Positions 36,165-45,785 of a stretch of DNA of 64,000 nucleotides are shown piece after piece. The notes beneath the pieces were generated by a model. That model saw only the letters and a list, made by a program, of their open reading frames with translations, was not told the origin of the DNA and made no database searches. The first letter of the stretch is position 1. Each line of letters starts with the position of its first letter. The stretch comes from an uncultured Woeseiaceae bacterium (GTDB taxonomy: Bacteria > Pseudomonadota > Gammaproteobacteria > Steroidobacterales > Woeseiaceae), in assembly GCA_947258565.1 (NCBI GenBank), contig CAMYJB010000012.1, forward strand, positions 26,961-90,960, in the 5' to 3' direction. Made by a program: the position numbers and the translations under genes.

Positions 36165-36622
36165 CATCCATTCGCGCACTACTGCTGGCGATCTGGCTGC
36201 TGCCGCTGTCAGTAAATGGCCAGGAGCCCCTGGAGCAGGCTTTCGAATCGGACGTCCTGGTCATCGTCGCTCGCGACGCCTGTTACCGCTTCGACATCTA
36301 TCTTGCGCTCAATGCACAACAGCAGCGTCGCGGGCTGATGTTCGTTCGTGAGATGCCCGAAAGGACGGGCATGCTGTTCGTCTATCCGGACGCAAATTAC
36401 CGCTCGATGTGGATGCGGAACACCTATATTTCGCTGGACATGGTGTTCGCCCGGCGCGACGGCGGTATCGCGAACATTGCCAGCGACACCGTGCCGTTGT
36501 CGGAAAAGTCCATCACCTCGAGCGAACCCGTGAGCTTCGTGCTGGAGCTCAATGCGGGCACTGCCCGGCGCCTCTCAATCGATGAGGACAGCCGCCTCAT
36601 ATGGGAACCAGCGCTGCAGTAG
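36161..36622 (+). CDS. DUF192 family exported protein
   Basis: A 153-residue protein with a signal peptide (about 1-20) and the DUF192 motifs RRGLMFVREMPERTGMLFVY and YRSMWMRNTYISLDMVF. The family is widespread, soluble and without a firmly known function. Its ATG overlaps the lipoprotein stop (ATGA), so the two envelope proteins probably act together. It is convergent with the aminotransferase gene four bases away. Confidence 0.88.
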   Translation: MTSIRALLLAIWLLPLSVNGQEPLEQAFESDVLVIVARDACYRFDIYLALNAQQQRRGLMFVREMPERTGMLFVYPDANYRSMWMRNTYISLDMVFARRDGGIANIASDTVPLSEKSITSSEPVSFVLELNAGTARRLSIDEDSRLIWEPALQ

Positions 36623-36625
36623 CCG

Positions 36626-37807
36626 TCAGAGTACGGCGGCGACCGAACTCGCGATGTGACCGACGTTGTCGGCCGTTATGCCGGCGATATTGATGCGGCT
36701 CGAATCGACCATGTACACCGCGTGTTCTTTCTTCAGGCGATCGACCTGCTCGGGCGATACGCCGAGAAAGCAGAACATGCCTTTCGCGCGCACGAGATGC
36801 GAAAAGTCGTGGCCGGGCGCTTCCTGGTGCAAGGCATCGTGCAGGAGCTGCCGCATCTCGGAAAGGCGCTCCCGCATTTCTGTGAGCTCTTCAATCCAGT
36901 CGGTGCGCAGTTTGTCGTCGTTCAGGATCATCGCGACCACGGCCGCGCCATGGTCGGGCGGCATGGAGTAGATCGTGCGCACCACGTTGTTAGCCTGGGA
37001 CTGCACGACGTCACGTGCGTCGCTATCGGGGGTGATGACGAACAGGGCACCGACGCGGTCACGATACAGTCCGAAATTCTTGGAGCACGAGTTGGCGACG
37101 ATCATTTCCGGCACACGCCCGGCGAGCTCCCGGATCAGGAACGCGTCGGCATCCAGGTCCGTCGCAAAACCCTGGTAGGCAAAATCGACGAAGGGCAATA
37201 GCTCGCGCTCGACGATAATGTCGGCAATGGCTCGCCATTGCGCCTCGTCCGGATCGACCCCGGTCGGGTTGTGGCAGCAGGTGTGGAGCAGGACGATGTC
37301 GCCCTTCGGAATACCGCGCAGCGAATCCAGCATCCCGTGGAAGTCCAGCGCCTTCTTGTCTTCGTCGTAGTACGCGTAAGGTTTCAGATCGAGGCCTGCG
37401 CCGCCGAGCAGGGGAACGTGATTTGCCCAGGTCGGGCTGCTGACCCAGATCGTTACATCCGGTCTCGCACGGAGAATTACGCCTGCGGCGACCCGCAGCG
37501 ACCCGGAACCTCCCGGCGTCTGTAGCATGGCAACCCGATCGTTGTCGACGGTGCCCGCGAAGGTCAGGTCCCGCATGGCCTCATTGAAGTCCGCCGGCCC
37601 GGCCGAACCGATGTAGGTCTTCGTCGCCTGCGTGTCGACGAGGCGCTGCTCCGCCCGTTTGACGACGTCGAGCACCGGCGTTTCGCCCGATGCATTTCGG
37701 TACACGCCAATCCCGAGATCCACCTTCGGTTCGCGCGGATCGCTTCGGTACTCGGCAATAAGGCCGATGATGGCATCGGGCGGCAGCAGATCTAAGGATT
37801 CAAACAA
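36626..37807 (-). CDS. Aromatic/aspartate aminotransferase (class I)
   Basis: A PLP aminotransferase of about 393 residues. LGIGVYRNASGETPVL, QTPGGSGSLRVAAG, HTCCHNPTGVDP and SCSKNFGLYRDRVGAL (PLP lysine in SKNFGLY) match AspC/TyrB. These transaminate aspartate, tyrosine or phenylalanine with 2-oxoglutarate. The TTG at 37807 gives LFESLDLLPPD, matching the family start, and has GGAGA six bases upstream. A TTG at 37831 would add eight residues. Aspartate versus aromatic preference cannot be decided here. Confidence 0.9.
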   Translation of the reverse strand: MFESLDLLPPDAIIGLIAEYRSDPREPKVDLGIGVYRNASGETPVLDVVKRAEQRLVDTQATKTYIGSAGPADFNEAMRDLTFAGTVDNDRVAMLQTPGGSGSLRVAAGVILRARPDVTIWVSSPTWANHVPLLGGAGLDLKPYAYYDEDKKALDFHGMLDSLRGIPKGDIVLLHTCCHNPTGVDPDEAQWRAIADIIVERELLPFVDFAYQGFATDLDADAFLIRELAGRVPEMIVANSCSKNFGLYRDRVGALFVITPDSDARDVVQSQANNVVRTIYSMPPDHGAAVVAMILNDDKLRTDWIEELTEMRERLSEMRQLLHDALHQEAPGHDFSHLVRAKGMFCFLGVSPEQVDRLKKEHAVYMVDSSRINIAGITADNVGHIASSVAAVL

Positions 37808-37886
37808 GGCGCGTCTCCGGACTACGGGCAAAGCACGTAAATTCTACACGCGCAGAGCGTAATCGCGTCGCATCCGAATCTGCAAC

Positions 37887-37911
37887 AAAAAACGCCGGCA
37901 CGAAGCCGGCG
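37887..37911 (-). terminator. Rho-independent terminator after the HiPIP gene
   Basis: On the minus strand, CGCCGGC-TTCGT-GCCGGCG is followed by a T-run (A-run at 37887-37892 on the plus strand). It lies 25 bases beyond the HiPIP stop and should end its transcription. Confidence 0.85.
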
Positions 37912-37935
37912 TCTCGATGCTGAAGCAATTTCCGC

Positions 37936-38259
37936 TCAGGACTTCGGTGCCCAGACGCTGCACCAGCCTTTCGCGTTGACCAGCTTGCCCGGGAAGATCT
38001 GGCACTGCAGCCATCCACCCTGGTCTTCGCCCTGCACGAGTGCGCAGTTCGCACAATTCTGAACCTCTGCGCTGTTTGCACGGCTCGCCGGATCGACGGT
38101 GCTTGCATCGTGCGTGTATTTCATGCCCATCGCCATCGGATCATCTTCCGAAAGTTTCGGCATGTCCCCTGCCTGCGCTGAACGGCCCGGCTGTACGAGA
38201 ACGCCGGCGGCGGCGACTGCAGACAATTGGATAAACTTACGGCGTGCAATTTTACTCAA
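37936..38259 (-). CDS. High-potential iron-sulfur protein (HiPIP), Tat-exported
   Basis: A 107-residue protein with a twin-arginine signal (IARRKFIQLSAVAAAG). Cysteines C69 and C72 (CANC), C86 and C100 have the HiPIP spacing for a 4Fe-4S cluster. HiPIPs are periplasmic one-electron carriers, for example between the bc1 complex and a reaction centre or terminal enzyme. The TTG at 38259 has GAGGAGA upstream and gives a normal signal length. A terminator follows. No cytochrome or partner gene is adjacent. Confidence 0.92.
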   Translation of the reverse strand: MSKIARRKFIQLSAVAAAGVLVQPGRSAQAGDMPKLSEDDPMAMGMKYTHDASTVDPASRANSAEVQNCANCALVQGEDQGGWLQCQIFPGKLVNAKGWCSVWAPKS

Positions 38260-38414
38260 CGGAGTCTCCTCGATACTTTTTTGGTTTTGCGCCGGAACGA
38301 GACCAGCGCGCGTCATTCTAAACCAGTTATTCCATCAGCGCCGCATTGTACGTGCCGAACCTGAACGGCAGCATAACGGCATATACCTATTCACCGGCTG
38401 ACAGTGAGGCTTAA

Positions 38415-39878
38415 TTGAGAACGATTATCATTTACATTATAGCCGCCGTGTTTTGCGCGCCTGCCGCGGCGGCGCATCAGTACGTCGTCCGAATCGATGC
38501 CGGACTCGAAACGCTGCGGGTGTCCGCCCGCTTTGCCTCGCCGGTCGACGCTGTACGCGCGCGCCACCGCACTGCGGGCCGGTTCCTGCTTGAGGCCGCC
38601 GATTGCGAAACAGGCTTGCCTCTCGAAAGGCGGGGCCGCACCCTGACATCGCCGCAGGGTACGACCAGCTGTATCGACTACGTCGTGGACCTGCGCAGCG
38701 CCGCAGCGGCCGAGCGCCGCAACGAGGGCCTGGCCCCTGACAACGTCGTCGTGTCTCCGGCGGTCTGGCTGTGGCAACCGAAGACGGCCGCGCAGCCGCG
38801 CGTCATCGTGCGCTTCCTTCCCGGAGACGGCATCGACGTGTCGGTGCCCTGGAAGGCAGTCGAGGCTGCCGGGCATACCTACGAGATACCGCCTTCGCCA
38901 CGCAGCGCTCGCGCGCCCGCCGCGTTCGGACGGTTCATACATGTCCGCGCAGAGCCGTCCGCAGGCACGCCGCGCATTGCGCTCCTCCGATCCCGGGGCG
39001 ATGTGGACGACGACGCGATCATCGGCTGGGTCAGGGACACTGCCGGTTACGTCAGCCTGGCCTACGGACGCTTCCCGAATCCCGGCGCACAGGTTGTCGT
39101 GATGCCCGTCGGCAGGAACGGCTGGAAGAGCGACTCGCCGGTGCCGTTCGGCCGTGTCGTACGCGATGGCGGCGAGAGCATTGAACTCTTCGTTGATGAA
39201 CGCCGGCCCATCGAGGATTTCTACGACGACTGGACGGCGACGCACGAGTTCAGCCACCTGATGCTGCCGTTCCTGCGGTCCTCGCATCGCTGGATCTCGG
39301 AAGGATTCGCGCAGTACTACCAGAACGTGCTGCTGGCACGCGCGGGACGTTACGAGGTGCAAAGGGCGTGGCAGAAACTTTACGAGGGGTTCGAGCGCGG
39401 CAGGAAATCGCGCCCCGAATTATCGCCGAACGAGGCGTCCCGCCGCGGCGTGGGCGCAGCCACGATGAAGATTTACTGGAGCGGCGCCTTACTTGCGTTA
39501 ATGGCCGACGTCGAGCTACGGCAACGCTCGGCCGGTCGCGAGTCACTCGACGACGTGCTCGACCGGCTGCAACGTTGCTGTTTGCCGGCCGCCGAGCCGT
39601 GGACGGGGCCGCAGCTGTTCGAGAAGCTGGACAGCTTCGTCGAAGAACCCGTATTCATGCCGCTGTATCGCCAGTATGCGGACAAGGAAGGGTTTCCCGA
39701 CGTCGCGCCACTGTTCCGGCGCCTCGGCATCGACATCGAGGATGGCCGGGTCGCGCTGCGCGACGACGCCGAACTGGCGCCCGTTCGCGACGCGATTACG
39801 AGATCACCTGCGGGCGCGGGCGCCCGGGCGTTTATCGACCGAAGTAAAGCGCAGCAAGCGAAGCGCAGCGAGCCATGA
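38415..39878 (+). CDS. Exported gluzincin-type metallopeptidase (peptidase MA-like)
   Basis: A 487-residue protein with a signal peptide (about 1-20, ending AAAAHQ). A central zinc site reads HEFSH followed 14 residues later by the E of WISEGFAQYY, as in M61/peptidase-MA gluzincins. The N-terminal half is beta-rich. The TTG at 38415 has GAGG upstream. A Fur-like sequence overlaps the first codons. The last about 24 residues (SPAGAGARAFIDRSKAQQAK...) and the stop are encoded by hairpin copy E. Substrate unknown. Confidence 0.72.
   Translation: MRTIIIYIIAAVFCAPAAAAHQYVVRIDAGLETLRVSARFASPVDAVRARHRTAGRFLLEAADCETGLPLERRGRTLTSPQGTTSCIDYVVDLRSAAAAERRNEGLAPDNVVVSPAVWLWQPKTAAQPRVIVRFLPGDGIDVSVPWKAVEAAGHTYEIPPSPRSARAPAAFGRFIHVRAEPSAGTPRIALLRSRGDVDDDAIIGWVRDTAGYVSLAYGRFPNPGAQVVVMPVGRNGWKSDSPVPFGRVVRDGGESIELFVDERRPIEDFYDDWTATHEFSHLMLPFLRSSHRWISEGFAQYYQNVLLARAGRYEVQRAWQKLYEGFERGRKSRPELSPNEASRRGVGAATMKIYWSGALLALMADVELRQRSAGRESLDDVLDRLQRCCLPAAEPWTGPQLFEKLDSFVEEPVFMPLYRQYADKEGFPDVAPLFRRLGIDIEDGRVALRDDAELAPVRDAITRSPAGAGARAFIDRSKAQQAKRSEP
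38417..38435. promoter_or_regulatory. Fur-box-like sequence at the start of the metallopeptidase gene
   Basis: GAGAAC-GATTAT-C-ATTTAC matches the 19-bp consensus GATAATGATAATCATTATC at 14 of 19 positions and reads much like typical TGAGAANNATTATCATT boxes. It overlaps codons 1-7 of the gene rather than an upstream promoter. Fur binding is inferred from sequence only. Confidence 0.4.
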
Positions 39879-39909
39879 GGGAGAGAAATGCCCGGGTGAC
39901 TGCGCAGGT
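39806..39909 (-). repeat. Long hairpin repeat, copy E, overlapping a gene end
   Basis: Outer arms ACCTGCG (39806-39812) and CGCAGGT (39903-39909), then CCCGGGC (39823-39829) and GCCCGGG (39890-39896), are perfectly complementary. The shared core reads GAAGTAAAGCGC...GCGAGCCATGA, in reverse orientation to copy A. It lies at the junction of two convergent genes. It encodes the last codons and TGA of the metallopeptidase and reaches the stop of the next gene. Confidence 0.75.
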
Positions 39910-40406
39910 TACGAATCCGTGCCGGCGTCCTGGAATAGCCAGCTCTCGATGGGCTTTTTCAGGTAGCGCGGAAAGAGAATGAACGCAATGCCGAGCGCGA
40001 TGGCGCCTGCCGGCGGCCACAACATGACCACGTACAACGGCCACAGCAGCGCGCGGACGAAATTCACCATCGTGTCGACGAGGAACTGGATACCGAACCC
40101 GATGAGTTCCGAACTGAGGATGTTGTTCAGCGCGGCGAACTGGGGAATGTCCTCGACGACGACCTCGCGAATCTCGAAGAAAAGGAACGCCACCGCAAAG
40201 CCCACGGCATAGAGACCGCCGCCGCGAACCTGCCATACCTTGCGAAACCAGGAACGAAACCAGCCGTGCGCCCTGTCCGGCAATCCTCCGGGCCGCGCCA
40301 CGGCTTCACGGCCGAGTTCGGCAGCTGCGCGAAGATTTTCGCCGACACGCCGCCCGGCCGACTTGCGCGGCCCGGGCGGTGACTCTTTCTGCCTAGCTCT
40401 TGTCAA
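39909..40406 (-). CDS. Hypothetical inner-membrane protein
   Basis: A 165-residue protein with a basic cytosolic N-terminus (about 1-60) and two or three membrane helices (about 64-78, 115-130 and 133-150). I do not recognise a family. A TTG at 40406 overlaps the 3' end of the SYLF gene by 14 bases, so the two could be coupled, but this start has no clear Shine-Dalgarno. Its stop coincides with the outer end of hairpin copy E. Confidence 0.65.
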   Translation of the reverse strand: MTRARQKESPPGPRKSAGRRVGENLRAAAELGREAVARPGGLPDRAHGWFRSWFRKVWQVRGGGLYAVGFAVAFLFFEIREVVVEDIPQFAALNNILSSELIGFGIQFLVDTMVNFVRALLWPLYVVMLWPPAGAIALGIAFILFPRYLKKPIESWLFQDAGTDS

Positions 40407-40944
40407 GCTTGTGGATCTTCGTGCCTTCCAGCGTCAGGTTGTACATCAGCCCCTTCGAACCGAAGATGAACCCGACGACAGGATCCTTGATATTCTTCGA
40501 GTCGATCGTCTTGCCGGCGCCGAGATCGATCAGCGCGACCGAACCGTCGATACCGACCTTCCAGCCTTCGCTGTTTCTGAACTTGTTCAGCGAATCCTCG
40601 GTCATGAAGACGATAACGATCGACCGTGCCTGAGCACCGAGCTGGAAACCGAACGAACCGCTCGAGGTCCGGTAGTAGTCGACGACCTCTTTGCCGATCA
40701 GCAACGCGCCTTCGCCCGTCTCGCCACCGATACCGACGCCCACCTTGTACACCTTCGGAAATACGAGGTAACCGGAGGCTTGCTGCAGGAACACTTCTGC
40801 GCCATTGACGTTCTTCTTGAACTGCTCGATCGTTTCCTTCACGCGGACGTCAATTTCCGCCGCCGATGCGGCCATCGCTGCTGGCGATGCGCTCATCACA
40901 CCAATAAGGCCAAATGCAATCACGAGCTTGATGAGTCTGGTCAT
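40393..40944 (-). CDS. SYLF/YSC84-family exported lipid-binding protein
   Basis: A 183-residue protein with a signal peptide (about 1-25, MTRLIKLVIAFGLIGVMSASPAAMA). The SYLF pattern is visible: GYLVFPKVYKVGVGIGGETGEGALL, VDYYRTSSGSFGFQLGAQARSIVIVF. SYLF domains bind phosphoinositides or lipids in eukaryotes; bacterial members are envelope proteins of unknown role. The ATG at 40944 gives the proper signal. It lies 92 bases downstream of hutG on the same strand but is probably not part of the hut operon. Confidence 0.88.
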   Translation of the reverse strand: MTRLIKLVIAFGLIGVMSASPAAMAASAAEIDVRVKETIEQFKKNVNGAEVFLQQASGYLVFPKVYKVGVGIGGETGEGALLIGKEVVDYYRTSSGSFGFQLGAQARSIVIVFMTEDSLNKFRNSEGWKVGIDGSVALIDLGAGKTIDSKNIKDPVVGFIFGSKGLMYNLTLEGTKIHKLDKS

Positions 40945-41036
40945 AATTCTGTCCTTAATCTGAGCCGCCGCCAGGTTTGCCAGCGGTGAATGAAGCACTC
41001 GTAAGCTGCGCATCTTACTCGCTTCGACATGAATTC

Positions 41037-41828
41037 TCACTGAACGGCGGCGGTCCTCGTGTAGGCTCTGAGCAACGCTCCGAGCGTCTCGCGCAAGCGT
41101 TCCGCGAGAACCACGTCGATGTCAAGCGTCGCCTCGTCCATGTAGGCGCGCTGCGCGAGCTCGAGCTGCACGGCCTGTACACGATTCGCCGGATCGCCGT
41201 ACTGGCGCGTAATGTAGCCACCTTTGAAGCGGCCATTCAACACGACACTGTGCGGACTCGCGGCAGCGACCCGGTAGAGCTCGCCGGCAACAGCAGCATC
41301 ACTGCTGCTGCCGTCGAAATTGCCCAGGTTGAGCACCGGCAGCTCGCCATCGAACAGCCGCGGTACGCGGCTGGGAATCGAGTGGGCGTCCCACAGCAGC
41401 GCGCAACCGTAGCGCGCGCTCAGCTCGTCGAGCGCCTGCGCCAGTCGCTCGTGGTAGGGGCGCCAGTAGCGCTCGATGCGGTGTTCGGTCTCCTCCGCGC
41501 TGACGGGCGCGCCGTCGCTGTATAGCGGTTCGCCCGCAAACGTGTGCTGCGGGCAAAGCCCCGTCGCCACCTGGCCTTCGTACAGGGAGCCGTCGTCCGG
41601 CGGACGATTGAGGTCGACGACGTAGCGCGAATACTGCGCAATGAGGAGTGACGCTCCGAGATCACGGGCGAAGTCATACAGTTCGGCGACGTGCCAGTCG
41701 GTATCCGGAATCGAGAGCCCGGCCGCGGTCATGCGCGCGCGCTGCTCGTCCGGGAGCAACCGGCCGTCATGCGGCACGCTGATCAGGAGCGGCGTGTCGC
41801 CCTGTGAGAACGCGTATACGTCGCTCAT
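41037..41828 (-). CDS. hutG: N-formylglutamate deformylase HutG
   Basis: A 263-residue N-formylglutamate amidohydrolase. LLISVPHDGRLLPDEQR, YVVDLNRPPDDGSLY and LLWDAHSIPSRVP supply the metal and substrate residues. It cleaves N-formylglutamate to formate and glutamate, the last step of the five-step histidine route that goes through HutF. It overlaps hutH by four bases (ATGA) and is the last hut gene of the minus-strand operon. Confidence 0.94.
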   Translation of the reverse strand: MSDVYAFSQGDTPLLISVPHDGRLLPDEQRARMTAAGLSIPDTDWHVAELYDFARDLGASLLIAQYSRYVVDLNRPPDDGSLYEGQVATGLCPQHTFAGEPLYSDGAPVSAEETEHRIERYWRPYHERLAQALDELSARYGCALLWDAHSIPSRVPRLFDGELPVLNLGNFDGSSSDAAVAGELYRVAAASPHSVVLNGRFKGGYITRQYGDPANRVQAVQLELAQRAYMDEATLDIDVVLAERLRETLGALLRAYTRTAAVQ

Positions 41829-43354
41829 GCTCCCAGGCTCGGCAGCACCGATGCGGCATGCTCGCAGAATTCGCCCGTATCGATCATCGCCGCCAGGCGC
41901 GCGATATCGCGCGACAACGACCTGTCATGCTCGTAGGCCGGCGAAACGCTGCGCACGGCCGCGATCGCTTTCTCGATCGCGGGCGAGCTCCTTTTCGGCC
42001 GGTGGAATTCGATGCCCTGCGCCGCCGCCAGCAATTCGATTGCTACGATGTCGGCACTATTCGCCAGCATCGTGTGCAGGCGATGCGCCGCAAAGGTCGC
42101 CATGCTGACATGGTCCTCCTGGTTCGCCGATGTCGGGATGCTGTCGACACTCGCTGGATGCGCAAGTGCCTTGTTTTCCGACGCGAGCGCGGCGGCAGTC
42201 ACCTGGACCATCATGAAGCCGCTGTTCAGGCCGCCCTCTGCCACGAGAAATGCCGGCAGGCCGCTCATGTGCTCGTCGACGAGCAGTGCAGTCCTGCGCT
42301 CCGACAGTGCGCCGATTTCGGCAATCGCGAGCGCCAGGTAGTCGGCGGCGAAGGCGACCGGCTCGGCATGGAAATTGCCCCCCGAGAGCACGCTATGTGA
42401 CTCGGTGAAAACCAGGGGATTGTCGGTGACCGCGTTGGCCTCGATCTCCAGGACGCTGCATACGTGACGCAATACGTCGAGACACGCGCCGATTACCTGC
42501 GGCTGGCAGCGTATCGAGTACGGATCCTGGATGTGATCGCACTCCAGGTGCGATGCACGGATCTCGCTGTCGCGCATCAGCTGCCGCAGCACGCCGGCAA
42601 CGGCCGTCTGCCCGCCGTGCCCGCGCACACTTTGGATGCGGCGGTCGAACGGCGCGTCGCTGCCCTTCACCGCATCGGCGGACATGGCGCCGGCGGCGAG
42701 CGCCGCCGCAAGCAGGTTCTCGCAGCGGAAGACGGCGGCCAGAGCCAGCGCCGTCGACACCTGGGTACCATTGAGCAGCGCGAGCCCCTCTTTGGGCGCC
42801 AGCCGTATCGGATCGATCCCCGCATGCGCGAGCGCCGCTTTCGCCGACACGAGGTCGCCGTTGACCCTTGCTTCGCCGACACCGATCAGCACGCTCGCCA
42901 TGTGTGCAAGCGGCGCGAGATCACCCGACGCGCCCACCGAGCCTTTGGCCGGAATGCGCGGATACACGTCGTGGTTGATCAGCGCGCACAACGCATCGAC
43001 CAGTTCGAGCCGCACGCCGGAAAAGCCCTCGGCCAGAGCGATCACTTTCATGAGCATGATCAGGCGCACGATGTCGTCGTCGAGGTCCTCGCCGACGCCC
43101 ACCGCGTGCGAGCGAACGAGATTCTCCTGCAGCTCCACGAGTTCGCCGTCGCTGATGTGTACCCGGGCGAGCTGCCCGAAACCGGTATTGACCCCGTAAA
43201 TCTCGGCGCCGCTGGCGACGACTTCACCGATGTACTCGCCAGACTCCGCAATGGCTTGCCGTGCGTCGCTACCGAGGGACACTTCAACGGGCCCGTTCCA
43301 GGCCTCGCGAAGCTCCGCGAGCGTGACGAGCTGCTGGTCGACGACGAGTTTCAT
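41825..43354 (-). CDS. hutH: Histidine ammonia-lyase HutH
   Basis: A 509-residue lyase with the MIO-forming triad A142-S143-G144 ([12 protein letters not shown]), at exactly the position found in Pseudomonas putida HutH. It deaminates L-histidine to urocanate, the first step of the pathway. The ATG at 43354 ([12 protein letters not shown]) overlaps the hutU stop (ATGA). A longer frame to 43471 lies inside hutU and is rejected. Confidence 0.97.
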   Translation of the reverse strand: MKLVVDQQLVTLAELREAWNGPVEVSLGSDARQAIAESGEYIGEVVASGAEIYGVNTGFGQLARVHISDGELVELQENLVRSHAVGVGEDLDDDIVRLIMLMKVIALAEGFSGVRLELVDALCALINHDVYPRIPAKGSVGASGDLAPLAHMASVLIGVGEARVNGDLVSAKAALAHAGIDPIRLAPKEGLALLNGTQVSTALALAAVFRCENLLAAALAAGAMSADAVKGSDAPFDRRIQSVRGHGGQTAVAGVLRQLMRDSEIRASHLECDHIQDPYSIRCQPQVIGACLDVLRHVCSVLEIEANAVTDNPLVFTESHSVLSGGNFHAEPVAFAADYLALAIAEIGALSERRTALLVDEHMSGLPAFLVAEGGLNSGFMMVQVTAAALASENKALAHPASVDSIPTSANQEDHVSMATFAAHRLHTMLANSADIVAIELLAAAQGIEFHRPKRSSPAIEKAIAAVRSVSPAYEHDRSLSRDIARLAAMIDTGEFCEHAASVLPSLGA

Positions 43355-45021
43355 GGCACGTCCTCCCGGCCGACCATCGGCAGGTTCAGGCCATGCTCCC
43401 TCGCGCACCCGATCGCCTCCGGGTAGCCCGCGTCGGCATGACGCATCACACCGCTCGCCGGGTCGTTCCACAAGACGCGCGCAATGCGACGGTCCGCCGC
43501 TTCGCTGCCGTCGCAGACGATCACCAGGCCCGCGTGCTGCGCATAGCCCATGCCGACGCCGCCGCCGTGGTGAAAGGACACCCAGGTGGCGCCGCTCGCC
43601 GTATTCAGCAGCGCATTCAGCAGGGGCCAGTCGGATACTGCGTCGGAGCCATCCCGCATTGCCTCGGTTTCACGATTCGGGCTGGCAACCGAGCCGCTGT
43701 CGAGGTGGTCGCGGCCGATGACCACGGGCGCTTTGAGCTCACCGTTGCGAACCATTTCATTGAACGCGAGACCGAGACGGTCGCGCTCGCCGAGGCCCAC
43801 CCAGCAGATACGCGCCGGCAGTCCCTGGAAATGAATTCGCTCGCCGGCGGCGTCGAGCCACTGGTGGAGATGCTCGTCGTTCGGGATCAGCTCCTTCACC
43901 TTCGCATCGGTGCGGTAGATGTCCTCGGGGTCCCCCGACAGCGCCGCCCAGCGGAACGGGCCGATACCCCGACAGAACAGCGGACGCACATACGCGGGGA
44001 CGAAGCCCGGGAAATCGAAGGCGTTGGCGACGCCCTGGTCCAGCGCGACCTGGCGGATGTTGTTGCCGTAGTCGAAGGTCGGCACGCCGGCCTCGTGAAA
44101 CGCGAGCATGGCGCGGACATGCACCGCCATCGATTTGACGGCCGCGGCAACCACTGTGTCGGGATCCGCCTCGCGGCGCTCGAACCATTCCTCGACGGTC
44201 CACCCGATCGGCAGGTAGCCATTCGCAGGGTCGTGTGCCGAGGTCTGGTCCGTCACGGCGTCGGGCCGGACGTCGCGCTTTACGAGTTCGGGCAGGATCT
44301 CGGCCGCGTTGCCCAGCAAGCCGACCGACAGTGGCTTCCTGCCGGCCACGGACTTTTCGATCAGTGCCAGTGCATCGTCGAGCGTCTCGGCACGGGTGTC
44401 GAGATAGCCGGTTTCGAGGCGCTTGTCGATGCGGTCGCTCTGACACTCGATCGCGAGCATCGACGCACCGGCCATCGTTGCGGCGAGCGGTTGCGCACCA
44501 CCCATGCCGCCGAGCCCGGCGGTCAGTATCCAGCGGCCCGACAGGTCGCCGCCGTAGTGCTGGCGCCCCATTTCAACGAAAGTCTCGTAGGTGCCCTGGA
44601 CAATGCCCTGGCTGCCAATGTAGATCCAGGACCCCGCTGTCATCTGGCCGAACATCATCAGCCCTTTCCGGTCCAGTTCGCGAAAGTGCTCCCAGCTGGC
44701 CCAGGCTGGCACGAGATTCGAATTGGCGATCAGTACGCGCGGTGCGTCGGCGTGTGTGCGGAATACACCGACCGGCTTGCCGGACTGCACGAGCAGGGTT
44801 TCATCCTCACCAAGTTCCCTGAGGCATTCGACGATGGCGTCGAAGCACTCCCAGTTACGGGCAGCCTTGCCGATGCCGCCATACACCACCAGGTCCTGCG
44901 GCCGTTCGGCAACGTCGGGATCGAGGTTGTTCATGATCATGCGCAGCGGCGCCTCGGTGAGCCAGCTCTTCGCGGAGAGCTCTGTGCCAACCGGCGCCCT
45001 GACGACTCGGGGTTTGTTCAT
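43351..45021 (-). CDS. hutU: Urocanate hydratase HutU
   Basis: A 556-residue urocanase, the usual length. [31 protein letters not shown] (the NAD-binding Gly-rich part) and [14 protein letters not shown] are visible. It hydrates urocanate to 4-imidazolone-5-propionate using bound NAD. It overlaps hutC (upstream) and hutH (downstream) by four bases each, so the operon is translationally coupled. Confidence 0.97.
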   Translation of the reverse strand: MNKPRVVRAPVGTELSAKSWLTEAPLRMIMNNLDPDVAERPQDLVVYGGIGKAARNWECFDAIVECLRELGEDETLLVQSGKPVGVFRTHADAPRVLIANSNLVPAWASWEHFRELDRKGLMMFGQMTAGSWIYIGSQGIVQGTYETFVEMGRQHYGGDLSGRWILTAGLGGMGGAQPLAATMAGASMLAIECQSDRIDKRLETGYLDTRAETLDDALALIEKSVAGRKPLSVGLLGNAAEILPELVKRDVRPDAVTDQTSAHDPANGYLPIGWTVEEWFERREADPDTVVAAAVKSMAVHVRAMLAFHEAGVPTFDYGNNIRQVALDQGVANAFDFPGFVPAYVRPLFCRGIGPFRWAALSGDPEDIYRTDAKVKELIPNDEHLHQWLDAAGERIHFQGLPARICWVGLGERDRLGLAFNEMVRNGELKAPVVIGRDHLDSGSVASPNRETEAMRDGSDAVSDWPLLNALLNTASGATWVSFHHGGGVGMGYAQHAGLVIVCDGSEAADRRIARVLWNDPASGVMRHADAGYPEAIGCAREHGLNLPMVGREDVP

Positions 45022-45785
45022 CGCTGTAATTTCTCCAGTTGCACGACGCCGCCCGACGCCGACGTCGATGTTCCGGGCGGTGTGTAGTGTCCGGTCAGCT
45101 CATAACGGCTGCCCGGGTGATGCAGTCTTGCGAACGTGACCGGGCGTCCGTGCGCCCAGGTACGGCGCATGACAACCAGGCAGGGCTCGTCTTCCGGCAT
45201 CTGCAGGTGCCGCCGCACTGCCGCGTTCGGCAATTGTGCACGTACGACCTGCTCGGCTTCCTGCAGCGGCGCGATCGAGGTCAGGTAGGCACTCGGCGTA
45301 ATGGACCGGAAGTCCTGCCCGGCGCATCCGGGGGCAAACTCTGCCAGGACATGGCGGTCTTCCACCTGGATCGGCACGCCATTTTCGAAATGCACCAGCA
45401 GCAGGTGAAATACGTCGGTGCCCTGCTCGACGTCCAGTGCCTTTGCGATTTCGCCGCGTGCATGCTGCCGCGAATTGCGCAGCACGTCGCAGGTATGGCG
45501 GTGGCGCCGCTGCGTGATCTCGTCGGCGATGTTGTGCACCTCGAGCATATGCGATCGCGAGCGAAAGTCGGATACGAAGGTGCCGCGGCCGGCGACGCGC
45601 TCGACGTAGCCCTCGTCGGTGAGTTCGCGCAGCGCACGATTCGCCGTCATGCGAGACACGCTCATGCGCTCGACGAGTTCGTTCTCCGACGGCACCCGGT
45701 CATGCGGGCCCAGCTCACCCGAGGAGATCTGCGTGATGATCAGGTCCTTGAGCTGCTGGTAGCGCGGTTTACTGCTGTCGCTCAT
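45018..45785 (-). CDS. hutC: Histidine utilization repressor HutC (GntR family)
   Basis: A 255-residue GntR/HutC regulator. The winged helix is [48 protein letters not shown] (about residues 9-55), followed by a UTRA ligand domain that senses urocanate. The ATG at 45785 overlaps the hutF stop (ATGA). HutC represses the hut genes from the operator at 47157-47166 and, being in the same operon, controls its own synthesis. Confidence 0.93.
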   Translation of the reverse strand: MSDSSKPRYQQLKDLIITQISSGELGPHDRVPSENELVERMSVSRMTANRALRELTDEGYVERVAGRGTFVSDFRSRSHMLEVHNIADEITQRRHRHTCDVLRNSRQHARGEIAKALDVEQGTDVFHLLLVHFENGVPIQVEDRHVLAEFAPGCAGQDFRSITPSAYLTSIAPLQEAEQVVRAQLPNAAVRRHLQMPEDEPCLVVMRRTWAHGRPVTFARLHHPGSRYELTGHYTPPGTSTSASGGVVQLEKLQR

